Positions 45,360-57,330 of a DNA stretch of 64,000 bases are shown piece after piece (the stretch's first letter is position 1; the number at the start of each line of letters is the position of its first letter). Both the position numbers and the translations under genes were made by a program. Source of the DNA: Oxytricha trifallax (Eukaryota; Ciliophora; Spirotrichea; Sporadotrichida; Oxytrichidae); the NCBI GenBank assembly GCA_000711775.1, contig ARYC01016986.1, forward strand, positions 1-64,000, in the 5' to 3' direction. Under the pieces are notes generated by a model. That model saw nothing but the letters and a program-made list of their open reading frames with translations, did no database searches and was not told where the DNA came from.

Positions 45360-46455
45360 AATTATAATAGGAATTTATTTTTTTTAATAAATAAAAGATA
45401 TTAAACCTCGAGTAATTTCTATGAAGTACTTAAAGATTTATAGCTTTTGATTGAAAAACCTGAGATAAATTTATCCCCACATTTTCTTAAATATATAATA
45501 TAAAATTATAGAGAATTGAAATGATATTTTTAGTAATTCTCTTAGTATATCCGTGCTTATAATTAATTAACCGTTCTTTGAAAATAGAGTAAGTTTTTCC
45601 TAATTGTGATTGATTTAAACTTGGCACCTACTATGCTAATTTATTCTATCTCAAAATTCTATACTAATTTATTTATCGATTTATAAATATTTCCCTAAAG
45701 CTCTCATCAAAATTGAATTCATGTTTCATACTAAAAGGTAAGCAATTTCTTTCTTTTGGAGTTACTTTGATTATCTTACTAATTGTTAAACTCTTTCTTG
45801 AATAAACTTAAATGACAAAAAATCTTTATTTTGTTACAGAATAAAAATGTATCGAGTTAATATAGAAATTGTTTTAGAAATACCATAATTATGACTGCAA
45901 AATTCTAAGCTTTGTATATATTATATTTTAAAGTAATCTTACCATGGAAAACTCATTTTTATTATTTAATTATGTTTAAAAAATAAATCTTTTTTTTAAA
46001 TATTAATTATAATTTTTAAAGTTGTGGAATCGTCCATTTCCATGATAATTATATTGTACTCAGAGATACTAAAGGAAGTGATTCCTATATAATATTACTC
46101 AATTATAATATATTACATTTTCTACCACAAACATAAAAAATTATTTTCGGCAATAAATATATATATATATATAAATAAATAATAAAGAAATAATAAATAA
46201 ATCAAAATTTAAATTACTAATGACCATATCTTAATCAATTAATCAACTTTATTTTAATTTATAATTTCTCAAGAGATTTATTTATCCATTATTTCATTAG
46301 ATATTATTGAATTCTATGTAAATTAACAATTTTAATAAACAATTAAACAGATTATTTTATTTTTAATTTGACATTTTTATTCAGATAATTAGAATATTGG
46401 ATGTTAAAATATGAATAGCAGGATCATAATTGATATACAGATTCTGAGTAATTTA
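45360..46455. other. AT-rich stretch, no convincing gene
   Basis: One short hydrophobic frame at 45521 (MIFLVILLVYPC) could be an isolated signal-peptide exon, but support is weak. A (TA)n run is at about 46155-46172. Confidence 0.35.
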
Positions 46456-46709
46456 TCAAAATCTATATATTTTGTGTGAGTCAGGAAACTTCTGAAGTGG
46501 TGAGAAACTATCTTTTTGGTGCAGGAAAACTCTCCCCTTTGGTAAAATTAGCAATCTGTTGGTAGGAAACTTCCCAACCCAAATTTTCAAATTTCTAAAA
46601 CTACCCGCAATATAAATAAAGATCTGATGTTTACTCAATTATGAAAAATAAGCGGTAGGCTATAATTTGAAATGAAAAAGTATTAAAATAATAAGTATTA
46701 GTATAGGTA

Positions 46710-46958
46710 ATTACAAAGATGAAATCCAGAAACAGCTTTATCATCTCTCCATTCTCCATAGTATTTTGCTCCATCTGGCCATACCTTCTTTGTTGTTCCC
46801 CACTTTTCCCAGAGTATCTCGAGTTTTCGATCTACAGACATCGGAACTCTTGGCGGTAAGTATTGCTGAAATATAAAATTTTTAGATATGTTTTTTGTAA
46901 CTTACAAATTTTAGTGAATAACCAGCTGCTCCAACAACACCATTTTTAAGAATTTATA
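46710..46958 (-). CDS. MORN-repeat protein fragment
   Basis: The reverse strand reads VVGAAGYSLKF, a GT-AG intron (GTAAGTTAC...TTTCAG), then QYLPPRVPMSVDRKLEILWE and KVWPDGAKYYGEWRDDKAVS. The last part is a MORN repeat (PDGAKYYGEWRDDK), a motif common in ciliate membrane- and cytoskeleton-associated proteins. Only one repeat is present, so this is a partial gene or one macronuclear-destined segment. Confidence 0.55.
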
Positions 46959-47388
46959 TTTTATTAATTAATTTCATTTTAATTTATCGATTTTCTGTGA
47001 TAAATTGTAAATAAGTTTACCCTAATAATAATTTAATTAGTTATAAATCTGTACTTCTGATGAAATTTAATTACCCCAAAATCATATGTTGAATATATAA
47101 TATATTATTTTTCTTCTTCAATAGAGACTAATTAAATAAATTATTTAAAACGAAAAATTTATCATTATGTCCTGAAAATAATTCCAACACTAAAGTTTGA
47201 CTACATTACAATATTATAAATTAAAAATGGTCGTTAACTTTTTGAACAATAGAATATTATCAAGCTACTGTTTACCTGCTAAAATTAATAAAATTTGATA
47301 AATTTCGCTAACTTATCATTTCAAATAGATAGCAACTTGATAAAATATCTTTTTTTTTAAAAAAATTATTGTATTTTAATTTTAAATA
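46959..47388. other. AT-rich, nothing seen
   Basis: No coding or repeat structure recognised. Confidence 0.4.
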
Positions 47389-47390
47389 GC

Positions 47391-47580
47391 CTAATTAAGT
47401 AGAAAAATTTCAAGACTCAATGATAAATTTTCATGTGAAATGAAGCTTCTAATTGATCTCTTTTGGAATATGAAGTTTATTATATGGTGCATATAGTATT
47501 TCATGCATTTTTGTTTTTCATTTTGGGCGCCAAATAGGCTTTCAAACAAATCTGGCCATCGACTTAGAAGCCTCAAATAT
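47391..47580 (-). CDS. Possible short coding block
   Basis: Reverse-strand frame LLSRWPDLFESLFGAQNEKQ followed by KCMKYYMHHIINFIFQKRS, locally richer in GC than its flanks. It may be a macronuclear-destined segment; weak evidence. Confidence 0.3.
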
Positions 47581-48167
47581 AAAAATAATAAATTAATTTG
47601 ACAAAATACCGTACTTCATATCTATATAAAATATAAGATATTAAAAGTTCTAAGTATAATTATTTATATTAAATTTAATAAGAAAATACTAGAATTCGCT
47701 TATTTTTAAAGAATAATAAGTAATATTGTATAAATATATTTAAATTGAAAAAAAAATATTATATAATATATAGAACATCTAACTTTAAATATATAGATTT
47801 TTAAGATCATATTAGATTAATCGCTAAAAATTTTAATTAGTAAATTTATATTGAATATATATTTTAAAAACAAGTTAGAAAAAAAAATATTCAAGCAAAT
47901 TATTAAAAATAGTAATAAATATAAAAATTTATGAAAAAAAGAGCTCTTCCAATTTAGATAATTTTTTTGTCATTTTTATTTATTTTTTCTCCCAGCGTTT
48001 CAATGTTTAACAAACTATATTTTCTTAGGATCTTATTTTAATTTCTTATTATTAAAAATAAATTTACCATAGTGTTTGATAAACAAAAAAATGAAATAAA
48101 TAATTGGGGAGGAAGTTTCATTCAAATACTTAAGATATAAAAGATTTGAGTTAAGTTTAAAACAAAT

Positions 48168-48360
48168 ATGAATTTTTATTTTATTTTTTTTTTCTTTATG
48201 CAGTTATTATTTTTGACAACTTTAAGAGTCTTTGGGTTTCACAAACTTAGGATTCAAGCAATATAACTAACGACTCATGAATTTTTTTTATATAATTTTT
48301 TTCTTAATATCAAATTATATTACATTGTTATAAGATTTTACTTTTCATAAATTTAATATT
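48168..48360 (+). CDS. Possible signal-peptide exon
   Basis: ATG 48168 opens MNFYFIFFFFMQLLFLTTLR and VFGFHKLRIQAIQLTTHE before the frame enters AT-rich DNA. Resembles an N-terminal secretory leader; the rest of the gene is not seen. Confidence 0.25.
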
Positions 48361-49590
48361 TTTAAATAAGATTTAAAACAATTTTCATATTTCATCTAAT
48401 GTTAAGATATTAAATTGTATTTGCATTTTATTTTTTAATAAAAAAAGATGTTTAACTTATTATCCATTAATTAATTAGAAAATTATCAATTATAGTATTT
48501 TATTTAAAAAATTTTCAGGAAATTTTCCCTTTAATAATTTATGTGAATATATTAAATATTTAGATAGCTTTTACTTTCATACATCTTATTTAAAATCGAT
48601 AAATTTCTTTTTATTTTAAATACAATTAATATATTATTTAATATAAAAATTAAGCATTCATCATAATATATTTAGGAATAGACTTCGATTTAATGAGATC
48701 AGAAGAGACTTTCAATCATTTAAATATAATATAATTATTTAAATAATTTCGACCTCATTCTATTTAAAACTAAATTAAAATGAAAATTTTTATAAAATAT
48801 GTGAATCAATATCTTATATAACTCCCTTTATCATTTAACAATATTCAATATAAATGACTCAAAATTTTTATGATACCTGCAATATAAAAAGTAAAATTTA
48901 ATGTTTAATTGATCAATATTAAGTAAAATAAGTTTAGTTTCTTTTCCAAATATTACTCTATATTATATTAAAGCGAGAATGAATAGCATTATTAATTAAT
49001 CTTTAATCTCCCATCAAACAAATTATGAATAACTTTTAGTATACAATTCTAAAACAATTTTAATATTTTTTATCTTTAAAGTAAAACTAATTAATAAAAA
49101 AAGTAAGCTCTATCTCCAAATTCATCGGCGTGTTAAACTTGATATAATTTAGATGTTATAAATATGAATTAAATGCTATAAATTAGCAAACAATATAGTT
49201 AAGTTATCCTTTAAAAAACAACACCATTACTTTATAAATTGGTGTTTTTTAAATATCATGTATAATAATATTCTTTTCATATTAGTTTAAGCAATAAATC
49301 TAAATGTTTTGCATCATACATGACCCCAATTTCAATTTCGCTATTTATTTTTTTTTTCATTATGCAAAGAGAATTAATCAATATAAACCCAATTATAAAT
49401 AACCGATAAAAATAATAAGAATATTTCAAGTTTTTATGTGGTATACAATAGCGAGAATTTAAATTTTTATGCCACATATAAACTTGATTTTTCCAAATTA
49501 TTTTTTAATTTATTTTTTTTATTTTAACCAGAGTATGTTATTGATATAGGGTGGTGGTCATCTGAATTTGTAAATGTTTTTTTCATAGAA
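48361..49590. other. AT-rich with one hairpin
   Basis: No gene. Hairpin at about 49212-49254: TTAAAAAACAACACCA pairs with TTGGTGTTTTTTAA. Confidence 0.45.
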
Positions 49591-49596
49591 TATATT

Positions 49597-49652
49597 AATG
49601 TTTCAAATCTGTAGGGGTAGTCGAAATGTTCCAAATCTGTGGGGATGTCCTT
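49597..49652. repeat. Two-copy direct repeat
   Basis: AATGTTTCAAATCTGTAGGG is followed 27 bp later by AATGTTCCAAATCTGTGGGG. Immediately upstream is a looser relative. Confidence 0.5.
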
Positions 49653-49859
49653 AAGTTCAGTATAAATCCCTTATAAATCTATTTATTTATTATAGAATAG
49701 GGTAATATAATTATTCTCTATTAAATAAGCTTTATTTATATTTATTACGAATATTTTTCAATTTATTAACAGATTTATGAACAATTTATTAACTTAAATT
49801 TACGATTGAATATTGTGCACACTATTCATGACCCTATTACTTTCATAAGAAATTCAAAC

Positions 49860-50264
49860 ATGTACTTAAGCTTAGACAAATCTAAATCAGAATATATGTT
49901 TTACAAGTTTCAAAAGAAGATCAAAGATGATGTTTGCACACATAAGTTAAAGTAAATCTCAAATAAATATACTCAAAATCTACCTGCTGATTTTGATATT
50001 GATTATTCAAAGTTTGTGGATCAAAATTAAATGATATATATCTTTGGAAAATTTGGCAAAAATAATTCTAAAACATAAAATGCTTTAAGATCTCAATTAA
50101 TAATGATTGATTAGGTAAACATGATAGTTGTCAATAAACTAACATTTAAAGAAGACTTTCCAAAGAAATTTAAGATATTTGTTGTCTCTAATGATTTGAA
50201 ATAGATGTTTGTGTGCCACAAAAATTTAAAACCTAATAACAATTGTTATATTTTATGAAAATTG
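49860..50264 (+). CDS. Small protein, unrecognised
   Basis: ATG 49860 with an open 134-codon frame to TGA 50262-50264: SLDKSKSEYMFYKFQKKIKD, NLPADFDIDYSKFVDQNQM, IYIFGKFGKNNSKTQNALRS, DFPKKFKIFVVSNDLKQMF. The last part before the stop is AT-rich and probably IES or intron, since a further block (about 50346-50550: GILQIFPYYASSKQEDILSV, YYIKDYRILQNCYMNYKPKD) follows in another frame. No family recognised. Confidence 0.5.
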
Positions 50265-50584
50265 AATATTAATATAAAATGAAAATTAGCGATTTTAATT
50301 GGCAAGTTATTATCATTATAATAAAAACAAATTTAAAAAAAGTTTTTAATGGCATTCTGTAAATTTTTCCTTACTATGCATCTTCTAAATAGGAAGACAT
50401 CTTGTCTGTACCTCAAAAATTCATAACTGATTTGAAAGAAAATTAATATTATATAAAAGATTATAGAATTTTGTAAAATTGTTATATGAATTACAAGCCA
50501 AAGGATTTAATTAATAAATAATACAAAAACAGGAGATTCACTTCTTGAAATTTCTCAATTTTTATATTAATGGAAATTGGATAA

Positions 50585-51619
50585 TCATAGTCGAGGAACT
50601 TCTTGGACAGCTTTTTCTGTAATATCTTGGCTGACACTAGTGGTAAGTGATTGATGTATCAAGACTTGAGCTTCTGCACATCGACCCTTGTGCTTTATTA
50701 AATTTTTCTGGTAATCACTGTGAGGGATAGGAGCAGTAGAGCCTTGAAAAAGTATATTGTCCTTGGAGGTGTTGATCATTTCCTGCAACAACTCCTGCTT
50801 CTTTTAGAGTTTCTACTGGTTGGTGAAATTCTTCTAAGTCTTGAGCTTCATCTTTATGTAGGGGTCTTTGATGTCCTGCATGAAATGCTGGAAGTTTACT
50901 TGTGACCTTGTCGTCATCTGCCAAAGCCAGGCATGTTTACCTTCTCTCGATGAATAGGGGTGTCTCAATAGCATGTATTATTACTTCGAATCTAAGCAGC
51001 TTCTCGTTCGTTGCGAATCTAAGAATGTACTGCAAGATTAGACTGAATTTTTCCTGAGTTTTTTATAACTAATCGACTATCTCGGCAATTTTCACAATCA
51101 CGCATAAGCTTCAACTCTCTAACGCCTTCAATCGCTATGCCTATGTAGTATTCTCTCCTTTGACGTTGCGAACAGCCTTAACAAAGATTTCTCTCTCTAC
51201 TAAGTCGCCTCCTCTTCACTAAATAGGACGAGCATAGCTGAGTATAATTTCTTATTTAGGATACTTCTCTCTAAGCTGGTCTAAGAACTTAATGTGCTGC
51301 TCTGTCTTATTAAAGCGAGATTAATAACATAAGTTTCAAAATGAACATCCTAGCAAATACCTCCAAACCAAATATTGCGATTGTTTATACTTTTTTTTAC
51401 TTTCTAGTCATGCACTTCTAAGTTAAAATCCCTCTTATACCTAGACTTTTAGATAAAAGTGTTTAAGGTAAACACAGGCTTATCATCATGTATAAACTTG
51501 ATATATTTCTGCTAAACTCTTACTATTTAATCATGAATATTATTTAGGTTATTGTTGTAAAATGGCAGACTGAAATCAATCACTCTTGATACGATTTACA
51601 CCTTTGTAGGAGGTACCAT
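50585..51619 (-). pseudogene. Diverged relative of the 31.5-kb GC-rich family
   Basis: The reverse strand has two parts. The 3' part, 50585-51230, matches the 31.5-32.2 kb ORF at DNA and protein level (LQHF/FQHFMQDIKD, NQQKLQKKQELLQEMINTSK). The 5' part, from ATG 51619, reads VSRVIDFSLPFYNNNLNNIH, KPVFTLNTFIQKSRYKRDF, WFGGICQDVHFETYVINLAL and then, in another frame, KTEQHIKFLDQLREKYPKQE. Frame changes and a TGA indicate a decayed copy, or unresolved introns. It preserves a 5' region not seen at 31 kb. Confidence 0.5.
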
Positions 51620-51646
51620 TTCGTTTATAAATTTTTGCAACAGACT

Positions 51647-52093
51647 ATGCAAAGATTTAAAACTCAGGGTACTGGCGGTGAAACAAATTAGCTCCTTGGT
51701 CGAGAGGTAAGTGAAACATATACTTTAAAAAATTTTCGTAAATATGCTTATAGGAAAACATTGACTTCCTCTAAAATTAGAATTCAGCTATTATTGATAA
51801 AGTAATACTCCTTCAAGGCAGTGCGAGCGAACTGTTGATGGACTTCATTTTAAGAGCAGTGTAATTCTCTTATTATTGAGTGCTTATTTGACTATTTTGA
51901 TAGTGCTTTTGGAAGCAAAAATAGTCTAGAATCAATTTCAAAGCAGCTTCAAAATAATGATTACAGTTTAATTAATTTCACTATGCATTTAAGATTAGAG
52001 GTTGAAATCTTTGCAAGATTTTCTGACATTGAGACACTTCTCAAATTAAAATAATTAAACTAATAGTTATATAAACTTATATATAGGCTGTGA
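51647..52093 (+). CDS. Small gene, unrecognised
   Basis: ATG 51647: QRFKTQGTGGETNQLLGRE, intron (GTAAGTGAAAC...TTATAG), then ENIDFLQNQNSAIIDKVILL and SASELLMDFILRAVQFSYY. After a frame change (short IES or intron) it continues ECLFDYFDSAFGSKNSLESI, MHLRLEVEIFARFSDIETLL and stops at TGA 52091-52093. Helical, Leu-rich. Lies 27 bp from the divergent minus-strand relative, so they may share a promoter. Confidence 0.5.
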
Positions 52094-52374
52094 GCTATAT
52101 ATTATAGTTTACAAGAAAAATGTCCTGCTTTAATATCAAAATAGAAATTATAAATTTGTTTTGGTTTAAAGAAAAATATATGAAGATTTATGCAAAGATG
52201 TTTAAAAAAAGTAGAAATAAATTATAAATTGTTCATTACTATCTCTTACATTCATTACATAAAATACTTGAGCTAGTAGATAAAAAGTTGATGCGAGATT
52301 AAATAAAAGCTAAAAAATAATATTGTATAATAACATACGATTTGGGAAAACGAAAAAAAAATAATTGATTAATT

Positions 52375-52715
52375 AAATTCGTTGCAGTTAACTTTCTGGA
52401 AATCTAAACTAAATCGTACTTATTCGATAGAAAATTTAAAATCAACAGACTTTAGTATTGGTGGCTGTACCCATTTATCACATCCCTGAAGCTAGATAGC
52501 TTCATTTTAATTTTGGTAACAAAATCTACTAAATAAATGACACAAAATTAAAGTCAAGTTATCTAGCTTCAGGGATGCGATAAATGGGTACAGCCACCAA
52601 TACTAAAGTCTGTTGATTTTAAATTCTATATCGAATAAGTACATTACAGTCTAGATTTTGAATTTAATTAATCAATTTTTTTATTTTAATTCATTTTCCC
52701 AAATCGAATTTATTT
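52375..52715. repeat. Fold-back element, family B copy 4 (diverged)
   Basis: Palindrome: CAACAGACTTTAGTATTGGT ... CATCCCTGAAGCTAGATA and its complement. Same layout as the 38.3-kb element but the inner boxes differ (CTTTAG and CATCCCTGAAGC kept). Confidence 0.75.
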
Positions 52716-52839
52716 CTACAATATATAACTTAAAAATATCTGATTTCTAATAATCCCTTATATTCTACCTACCTATAACCTAAAATATTTAATTAAAAAA
52801 TTTTGGGCAAATATTTTTTTTATTTTTATATATGATTAG

Positions 52840-53330
52840 TTAAAGGTATCTTTGCTTACTGCTGATTAAAATATTCTACTATTCAAAACTTCTGAAAACG
52901 ACTGTGAAGTCATGATTTGTGACACTAAAGATTACCCAGTGAAATTTGAAAAAATATTCAATCTTGGATTTGGTAAGGTAAAATAAACAAATTAAAGTGT
53001 AGATAAATAAAAATAATATTAAACAAATAAAAATTATTTATCACTATGATTTTATTTATGCAATTTTTTTCTTTTCAATTTTTTTCAAATTCTAATAATA
53101 GATATATTTACTGAACAAAGCAAGACTCGACTCTACAGAACTCCTAACCATTTTTACTGTATCCTTTTTTAAAATACCCCATCCATATGAAAGATTTTAT
53201 CCTTAGGTTCTGGCTCGATAATTTTATGATTAAATCAATATCATGACGCAATTTATAAAGAAAATACATTAAAAATTTCAATTTTTCTTATTCTCCTTGC
53301 TTAAAAGATATTATTTTTATTTTTATTATA
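52840..53330 (+). CDS. Two coding blocks of one gene, unrecognised
   Basis: Block 1 (to 52979): KVSLLTADQNILLFKTSEND, CEVMICDTKDYPVKFEKIFN, LGFGK, then a GTAAAAT donor. Block 2 (about 53100-53330): YLLNKARLDSTELLTIFTVS, FFKIPHPYERFYPQVLARQF, YDQINIMTQFIKKIHQ. The interval ends in AATAATAG, a possible acceptor. Neither start nor stop is clear. Confidence 0.45.
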
Positions 53331-54475
53331 AGTTCCAATTTTCCTCTACTTAGATGTTATAATTTCCAATTAATGCATACTTTATATCTATTTTTATTAG
53401 CCCTTCAATTACAATTTTCTTAAAGATTTTATTTAATTGAAGGAAATAACATAATAAATAAAATTTTCAATAATAAAAAAACGTATTTTTCAATATAAAT
53501 TAAAAACAGTCAGTTTAAAAAACAAAATTCTAAAATTTATAATTTTTTAAATATAATTTTATTTATTAAATTTTTTTAAAATAAAAATTTAAATCGGCTC
53601 AATTTATTTTTATTTTATTACAAAACGTTCAGAATTTATTTTAAAATTAAATTTACGTTATGTCTTTAACTGTTATTAAAAAAGTATGATGTTGTATAAA
53701 TAAAAAAAACAATTTAATAAATAACAGTAAATTAATATTTTTGTAGGAATAAATATGATTTGAAAAAATCAATTAAAATTAATTAATTGAATATTGAAAT
53801 TTATGATACATTTATTCAATCCTATATTACTCAAAATTCCAAAATCAATAAATTCTAATGTATATCTCTAAACTTTAGCTAGTACTATTGGCAATATTCC
53901 TGAATTTACAATGAAGCGAAAAACATTTATAATAAGCTAACTCTCAAAAACAAGAAAAAGGGTTTTGGGGTTTTTGGGTAATAAGATAGATTGATAATAT
54001 CTATATTAACCACCATCTTATTATAATTCGCTATTTAGGAGTTTAAATAGTTTCATTTTTTAAATATTTTCCAAAGATATAACTTAGTGTAAAGTTTAAA
54101 TAATTAATATTAATTTAAAAGTTAATTTTCCAATTAGTAAATATTTCTACAATATAAAAAATGCTAATTAAGGTTTTAAATCAATATTTAATCATACTCA
54201 AAATTTAGATTTAAAATCAATTATATAAAATAAAAGCACTATTTTATATTAGTAAATTCAAGATTCAACAAACTTATCCTTCATTATTAAAATTTAAGAG
54301 CGTTCTTTTATCCAATTAAAATTGAAATCAAACAATAATAAACTTTATAACTTTTTTATTCTTCTTTTAAATAAGAGGTAAAATGAGTTTTTGTTAATTG
54401 ATATATATTTTTTATTTCTTTCTTTCAATGAATAAAAAGTTATATTAAATTGCTATTAATAGCTAATAAAAGTAG
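53331..54475. other. AT-rich, with a telomere-like tract
   Basis: No gene seen. At about 53958-53979 lies GGGTTTTGGGGTTTTTGGGT, a G4T4-like tract. Confidence 0.5.
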
Positions 54476-54775
54476 AAATAAGGGATGCATTAATTGGAAA
54501 ATATAAAATAAAAGTGGTAGGAAGTAATGGAACATATAATCAGAACATATAAATTAGATCGTCTGAATATGATATGAGTAAGAAAGAGAAATTAAAGAGA
54601 TTAATTTATGTATTTTCTTTATACGATAGCGCTATGTCGAGATGTCAAGAAGGAGATTAAAATGGGACCCAAAGGACTAAATTTTCTAATGAATTGAGGT
54701 ATTCTACAAGCATGGGGGGTACTACCAATGGTTAGGAGGCCTGGTGTTGGTTTGTACAATTAATGACACAATTAC
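54476..54775 (+). CDS. Coding block, unrecognised
   Basis: Open frame with EIRDALIGKYKIKVVGSNGT, SSEYDMSKKEKLKRLIYVFS, LYDSAMSRCQEGDQNGTQRT and FSNELRYSTSMGGTTNGQEA. GC content rises locally. The motif MSRC.EG also occurs in the right arm of the 39-kb palindrome, a possible family link. No start or stop within the block. Confidence 0.5.
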
Positions 54776-55744
54776 TATAATAATAAAAATATAAAAAAAT
54801 TACAAATAATTTAAGAACTTTCTAGATATTTATTTTATTTCTTAAAATGCTATAATTTTTCTATTTGCTATATAATTTATTAAATTAACTTTATTGTAGA
54901 TGTACAGTTTGGAAGTAATATCATGAAAAAACATGTTAATAAGTTAATATTATATTTTTCAACAATTTAATATTCACAACATTCCATCAACCCTATTCTA
55001 ACAAGTCCCCTTAATTAAATAATACCAATTTTATCTAACAAATTGTGTGTCATACTGCTATAAATTGATAATTTTATTAAAAGTGTTTACTTTTTTATAT
55101 ATAATCTTAAAAGAATAATTTAATGAGCAATTAATTTAAAATCGAATTTCTTCCTCAACATTTAAACACCACAATGAAATTTTCATGTGTAAATTGATTT
55201 GTAATAACTAAAATTAAATTGGATATTATTATTTTCTGTATTCCTTTCATCAGTTTCACTCTGCATTCAATGCCAAAACAGAAATTTCTTAAAAGCGAGA
55301 TGGTATTTTCCAGTATATTTATTTTATGACTACAACATCTAATAATTCCATTTCAGACTCTCTAAAATGTTTCATAACTAAATGATAGGTTTAATTAATA
55401 ATATTTTTAAAAAATATATTTAGTTTACTTATACTAAATTAACTACTATAACTTATGTTAGGGGGTGGGTTGGGAAAAATTTGTTCTAATAAATATTAAA
55501 TAAATAAAATAAAATAAAATAAAATATTATGGAAAATATGTTTGTTTAATCAAAATATAAAGTAGGAATACAACATATTTAAAGATTTATTTATTAAAAA
55601 TTAATTTTTTTAAATAAATTATGGTCATAAAAAAGCTATATATTTAAATTTAATTCATAAATTATTAAATTTTAATTAATTCATAATTTTTATTTATATT
55701 CAAAAACATAATTTACTCTAAAGTAATTTTCTAAATTGATATTT
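54776..55744. other. AT-rich, short tandem repeat
   Basis: No gene seen. An (AATAA)n-type tandem run at about 55498-55526. Confidence 0.45.
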
Positions 55745-56145
55745 ATTGTAGAATTACATTTGAATTGTTGGAAAAATTAATATAATTAAATAAAAATCGC
55801 TGTAGTTAAAATTGAACAATTTAAACGGTCTTGGCCTTATAAGATAAAATAATTATAATTAGCTCAAATTTATTATTAACTTTACTGTTTTATCGCATTC
55901 AAATAGTAAGATAACTTTACTTGAATGAGAGGGAGTAATTATATGAATTTAGTGGTGTTTTATTAAAGTAAAGTTATCTTACTATTTGAATGCGATAAAA
56001 CAGTAAAGTTAATAATAAATTTGAGCTAATTATAATTTTTTTATCGAATAAAGCCAATACCATTTAAATTAATCAATTTTAACTACAGCGATTTTTATTT
56101 AATTATTTTTAATTTTGCTAATTCGAATTTATTCCAATATTATTG
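55745..56145. repeat. Fold-back element, family B copy 5
   Basis: About 400-bp palindrome. TGTAGAATTACATTTGAAT at the left; inner TTTATCGCATTCAAATAGTA and its complement TACTATTTGAATGCGATAAA. Confidence 0.8.
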
Positions 56146-56743
56146 AAAATTCCAAATAATAAATAATAGAGGAATAAAAAAATATCAAACTTCTTATTTT
56201 AACAAATTCTCCTTTTTAATTTTTTAAAATTAGATTAATCTGAGGTAATTTATGAGAATTTTCTCTTCTTTATATATTTAAATTGAGAATTTATCATATA
56301 ATAATTTTTTCATTTATTAATTCATGAGTTTTATATTATAAAATACCTTCAAATTCTATTTAGATTTTTTTGAAAAACGTATATATGATAATAATAGTAT
56401 ATTTAACAGTTTAAATACTTAATATTGTGGATTAATTTTTAATTTTAAAATTTAGCATTTACATTAGTAGTAGTGGATTTTCTTATTAGTAGTTCAACAT
56501 AATTTTTCTTTATATAAAAATAATTGAATTAATCTTCTTGAGTTGAAAAATATATACTAAAAATATATTGAATTTTTCTTAAAACTGCAGATTCTTTGTA
56601 ACCTTCGCTAGGAAAGGATGGTAAATGGTTAAAATAATACTTTCATTAAATTTATAAAAATTAGTAATAGTTAAATAATCAGGTAAAATTAATTTAAAAT
56701 ATTAGTCTTACCTTTTATTTAAGCATTTCGACATTTAAAGTAT

Positions 56744-57087
56744 GGGGTGAAGTTTCCTGCACTTTTTTTTCTATATGTAATTTTGATTAATTTTACTTAA
56801 ATTGTTTATAGAAAATTTATTTACAAGAAAATAATTGAAGAGGATAGTATACTTATATTATTAAGGCTAAAATATTAAAGTGTTAATTTAATATTTGAAA
56901 ATATAAGAATATCTAAATTTGATAAGCTAGCTAATACAATAATATTGGATTATATATTATCAAAATAAACATTTATAAATTTTAAATAAAAATTATATTT
57001 AAATAAAAAAATTTGGGAAAAAATAAAATTATATTATAGTACAAAAACTTCCTTAAAAAAATTATAAACCAGTGCAGGAAACTCCCC
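56744..57087. repeat. MITE-like repeat, GTGCAGGAAAC ends
   Basis: GGGGTGAAGTTTCCTGCACT at the left and AGTGCAGGAAACTCCCC at the right form short terminal inverted repeats around 300 bp of AT-rich DNA. Related motifs at 46519-46542 and about 38080-38098. Confidence 0.55.
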
Positions 57088-57330
57088 TTTAAGTATTTTA
57101 TCAATAATTTTTCATCTCCTCTATAATATAAATATTCTATATTTTAATTCTTATCCATAAAACTTAGTAGATAGAAAAATGTATAATTAAATTAATTGAA
57201 ACAACATTTCATTTATAATTTATGAAAGGTAATTTTTTAGTTAATATGAAATTTGTTTGAGCATTTTAGTGTTCAAATTTTTAACTCAAAAAGAAATATT
57301 AAAAACATTTTTCTTATTAAATGTTAAGTG

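Noticed and set aside
44676-45361. Two near-identical ORFs (83 and 70 aa) reading outward from a palindrome
   Set aside because: They are the two arms of one fold-back element; the reading frame is not conserved in the related 57.3-kb copy, and the glycine tails come from the oligo-G tracts.
50210-50345. AAATTTAAAA direct repeats as a pointer between two coding blocks
   Set aside because: Joining at this repeat leads quickly to a TGA and does not enter the downstream coding frame; the repeat is low-complexity AT.
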